In this document: piece by piece, positions 62,093-64,000 of the stretch | Position numbering within the stretch: position 1 is the stretch's first letter | Layout of the letters: every line of letters starts with the position of its first letter | Source of the DNA: Simplicispira hankyongi | GTDB taxonomy: Bacteria > Pseudomonadota > Gammaproteobacteria > Burkholderiales > Burkholderiaceae_C | Direction: 5' to 3' | Assembly: GCF_003570885.1 (NCBI RefSeq) | Contig: NZ_QXJC01000003.1 | Span: 620,001-684,000 of the forward strand | DNA length: 64,000 nt | Made by a program: the position numbers and the translations under genes | The notes under the pieces: generated by a model | The model's input: only the letters and a program-made list of their open reading frames with translations | Database searches by the model: none | What the model was told of the DNA's origin: nothing

Positions 62093-62934
62093 ATTCTGAA
62101 GAACGGGCGCAGCAGGCACTGCGCCACTACCTGCTGGCGCTGCAGTTTTTCACCCGCATTCCGGTCACCGGCCGGCTGGCGGCGTGGGTGGGGTTCAGCC
62201 CGGAGATGCTGCGCGCCTCCAGCGCCCATTTCCCAGGCGTCGGCTGGGTCGTCGGCGCCTGCGCCTGCACCGTCTATGCCCTGCTCTACCTGGGGCTCAG
62301 CGCCGCGCCCGCCACGCCCTGGGTGGCCGCGGCGCTGAGCACGGCCGCCACCGTGCTGCTCACCGGGGGCTTTCATGAAGACGGCCTGGCCGATGTGGCG
62401 GATGGTCTCGGCGGCAGCCAGGAGCGTGAGCGCGCACTCGACATCATGAAAGATTCGCGCATCGGTGCTTTCGGCGCCATGGCGCTCGTCTTGGCGCTGC
62501 TGGCCAAAACGGGCTTGCTGGCCTTGCTCGGCCAACGCGGCCTCTCGCCTGCGCTGGCGGCGCTGGCCGGCGCCCATGTGGTTTCCCGATTTTTCCCGCT
62601 GCTGCTGGTGCGGGGGCTGCCCTACATCGGCGACAGCGCGCGATCCAAAGCGAAACCGCTGGCAGACAGCATCACCCTTGTGCAACTCACGGTAGCCATG
62701 GCCTGGTGCGTGGCTCCGCTAATCGTCATCGCCCTTGGCGAAGGGGTGCTGTTCGTGCTCCTGGCGCTGCTGCTCAGCGGTGCCTGCACCGCTTTGCTGA
62801 CACGCTGGTTTTTGCTGCGGCTGCAGGGCTTTACGGGCGACTGCCTGGGCGCCGTACAGCAAGTGGCCGAAATTGCGTTTTATCTCGGTGCGGCACTGGC
62901 CCTGGGCCCCGTGGGGCTCAGGACGGGCGGCTGA
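62089..62934 (+). CDS. cobS: Adenosylcobinamide-GDP ribazoletransferase (cobalamin synthase)
   Basis: 281 residues, polytopic inner-membrane enzyme. Motifs LRHYLLALQFFTRIPVTG, GGFHEDGLADVADGLGG (metal-binding acidic residues) and MKDSRIGAFG are canonical. It joins adenosylcobinamide-GDP and alpha-ribazole phosphate in late B12 assembly. The start codon appears to lie in a degenerate interspersed repeat and the ribosome site is weak. It is 2 bp from cobC. Confidence 0.95.
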   Translation: MNSEERAQQALRHYLLALQFFTRIPVTGRLAAWVGFSPEMLRASSAHFPGVGWVVGACACTVYALLYLGLSAAPATPWVAAALSTAATVLLTGGFHEDGLADVADGLGGSQERERALDIMKDSRIGAFGAMALVLALLAKTGLLALLGQRGLSPALAALAGAHVVSRFFPLLLVRGLPYIGDSARSKAKPLADSITLVQLTVAMAWCVAPLIVIALGEGVLFVLLALLLSGACTALLTRWFLLRLQGFTGDCLGAVQQVAEIAFYLGAALALGPVGLRTGG

Positions 62935-62936
62935 AC

Positions 62937-63632
62937 GTGCCCCAATTGTGGCTGGTGCGCCATGCGCCAGTGCTGGCGCCGCCGGGCATCTGCTACGGCC
63001 AACTCGATCTGCCGGTCGAGCTGGAAGCGACGGCGCGCTGCGCCGAACGGCTGGCAAGCGCGCTGCCACGCACATTGCTGCACAGATCGGTACTGCGACA
63101 TTCGACGCTACGAAGATGTGAGCTGCTTGCGCAAGCAGCATATGCGCTAAGGCCTGATTTCACCCTTAAATCTGACGCCCGCCTGCGCGAACTGAATTTT
63201 GGCGCCTGGGAAGGGCTGGCCTGGGCAACGCTGCCGCGCGCCGAGCTCGACACCTGGGCGGCCCAGCTTGCGACCTATGCGCCTGGCGGTGGCGAGCGGC
63301 TCATCGACATGCTGGCGCGCGTCGGCGCAGCCTTGCAAGAAGACAGCACCATGGCCAGCGAGACGGGGAGCGACGTGGTGTGGATCGCGCACGCCGGCGT
63401 GGCACGCTGCGTGCAGTGGCTACTGGGCGAGCGTGCGCAAAGGGGCAATCCGCCCTGCTCTGCCCACTGGCCGGTGCACGCGCCTGCGCCGGGTGCCTGG
63501 GCGCTGTACCCGCTCCCGTTCAGCCCAAGCGCAGCGGTGCACCGCCCTCAGGAAGCGCATACCCGTCCGGCGCAGGGTGCTGCACAGGAGCAGACGCCAT
63601 CGGCACCGATGGCGCCCCCTGGCCCAGTTTGA
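62937..63632 (+). CDS. cobC: Alpha-ribazole phosphatase, histidine phosphatase family
   Basis: 231 residues with a GTG start 2 bp after the cobS stop; no ATG fits. Phosphoglycerate-mutase-like RH motif in LWLVRHAPVL, LRELNFGAWEGLAW and second histidine in VVWIAHAGVARC. It removes the phosphate from alpha-ribazole phosphate or cobalamin phosphate. The segment ELLAQAAYALRPDFTLK is coded by bases resembling the interspersed repeat. The last 37 codons are antisense to the convergent chemoreceptor gene and make a Pro/Ala/Gln-rich tail unlike the family. Confidence 0.87.
   Translation: MPQLWLVRHAPVLAPPGICYGQLDLPVELEATARCAERLASALPRTLLHRSVLRHSTLRRCELLAQAAYALRPDFTLKSDARLRELNFGAWEGLAWATLPRAELDTWAAQLATYAPGGGERLIDMLARVGAALQEDSTMASETGSDVVWIAHAGVARCVQWLLGERAQRGNPPCSAHWPVHAPAPGAWALYPLPFSPSAAVHRPQEAHTRPAQGAAQEQTPSAPMAPPGPV
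63117..63165. repeat. Repeat-like stretch inside cobC (possible copy 12)
   Basis: GAGCTGCTTGCGC-aagcagcat-ATGCGCTAAGGCC-tgATTTCA aligns with AGCTGCTAGCGC...AAGCGCTAGAGGCC-aATTTT of the family. It is in frame and codes for ELLAQAAYALRPDF. CobC homologues also have LA-AL-RPD here, so chance similarity is possible. Confidence 0.35.
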
Positions 63633-64000
63633 ACTGCGCTGCCGCGCGCGAGAGCGCAGCCGCCTGCTCGCGCAGCGACTGCGCAGCAGCGGCCGATTGT
63701 TCGACCAGCGCCGCGTTCTGCTGCGTCATCTGGTCCAGATGGCGCACGGCCTGGCCGATCTGCTCGATGTTGTCGCGCTCTTCGGCGGCCGACGCACTGA
63801 TCTCGCTAATGACATCCGAGACACGGCGCACGCTGCCAACGATCTCGGTCATGGTCTGGCCGGCCTGGCCCACGAGGCGCGCGCCATCTTCCACACGCTC
63901 GACCGAGGCGCCGATAAGCGACTTGATTTCCTTGGCCGCGTCGGCGCTGCGGCCCGCGAGGCTGCGCACTTCGCTGGCCACCACGGCAAAGCCGCGCCCC
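63520..64000 (-). CDS. Methyl-accepting chemotaxis protein (C-terminal part only)
   Basis: About 160 codons are visible and the N-terminal part lies beyond the right edge. It reads [20 protein letters not shown], then EIKSLIGASVERVEDGARLV and a hydrophilic tail, matching the descending arm of the chemoreceptor signalling hairpin. It is a different gene from 22020-23663, with a similar tip. Its 3' end overlaps the cobC 3' end by 113 bp on the opposite strand. Confidence 0.93.
   Translation of the reverse strand, partial: GRGFAVVASEVRSLAGRSADAAKEIKSLIGASVERVEDGARLVGQAGQTMTEIVGSVRRVSDVISEISASAAEERDNIEQIGQAVRHLDQMTQQNAALVEQSAAAAQSLREQAAALSRAAAQFKLGQGAPSVPMASAPVQHPAPDGYALPEGGAPLRLG

Overview
The window looks like a chromosomal segment of a high-GC betaproteobacterium of the order Burkholderiales, most likely family Comamonadaceae (Acidovorax/Rhodoferax/Hydrogenophaga type). 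The basis is the gene order (pilMNOP next to a class A PBP; cyaY-lptM-lysA; resB-ccsB beside cytochrome c4 and engB), an Omp32-like porin, a HexR-controlled Entner-Doudoroff cluster, and short palindromic repeats in many intergenic gaps. No taxonomic marker gene (16S) is present, so the genus is left open. The density is about one gene per kb, with no tRNA, rRNA, phage, integrase or IS transposase.

Layout. 1-2.6 kb: type IV pilus genes pilM-N-O-P on the minus strand. 2.9-7.2 kb: PBP1A, frataxin CyaY, LptM-like lipoprotein, LysA. 7.2-12.8 kb: MsrPQ methionine sulfoxide repair and the CcsB/ResB cytochrome c maturation pair. 12.9-20 kb: cytochrome c4, EngB, an alpha/beta hydrolase, two lipid A acyltransferases, MetK and an NMN adenylyltransferase/Nudix fusion. 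20-23.7 kb: chemoreceptor plus EAL-CBS-GGDEF protein. 24-26 kb: groES-groEL with both a sigma-32-like promoter and a CIRCE operator. 26-27.4 kb: a gene graveyard with a deletion fusion and a groEL fragment. 27.4-32.5 kb: TctDE-like two-component system divergent from an NMT1/SsuA-type ABC transporter. 32.6-40.5 kb: eda, edd, an AGE-family isomerase, pgi, zwf and glk. 40.7-50.4 kb: sugar ABC transporter with a LamB-like porin, two-component system, transaldolase and HexR. 50.5-58.1 kb: PEBP-like protein and a dipeptide-type ABC transporter operon with an embedded M20 amidohydrolase. 58.4-64 kb: porin, OsmC, IlvA, CobS, CobC and a truncated chemoreceptor.

How it works together. The 32-50 kb block is a glucose catabolism island: LamB-like porin and binding-protein ABC uptake, glucokinase, G6P dehydrogenase, Edd/Eda, Pgi and transaldolase, with HexR and a GltR/GtrS-like sensor pair as candidate regulators. 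Two TGTAA-N5-TTACA type palindromes lie in the pgi/zwf gap and an imperfect one lies in the tal/hexR gap. 6-phosphogluconolactonase is not in the window.

Most unusual signals. (1) Downstream of metK a three-domain hairpin unit occurs three times; the metK stop codon lies in the loop of one hairpin, loops are conserved and stems differ with compensating changes. (2) About a dozen copies of a palindromic repeat, several of which supply gene ends, ribosome binding sites or perhaps coding sequence. (3) A roughly 105-bp inverted-repeat element sits directly after the stop codons of ccsB and tal and supplies the C-terminal tail of a histidine kinase. (4) A deletion scar fuses the start of a DUF1924-like cytochrome gene to the end of a sensor kinase gene, with groEL debris nearby.
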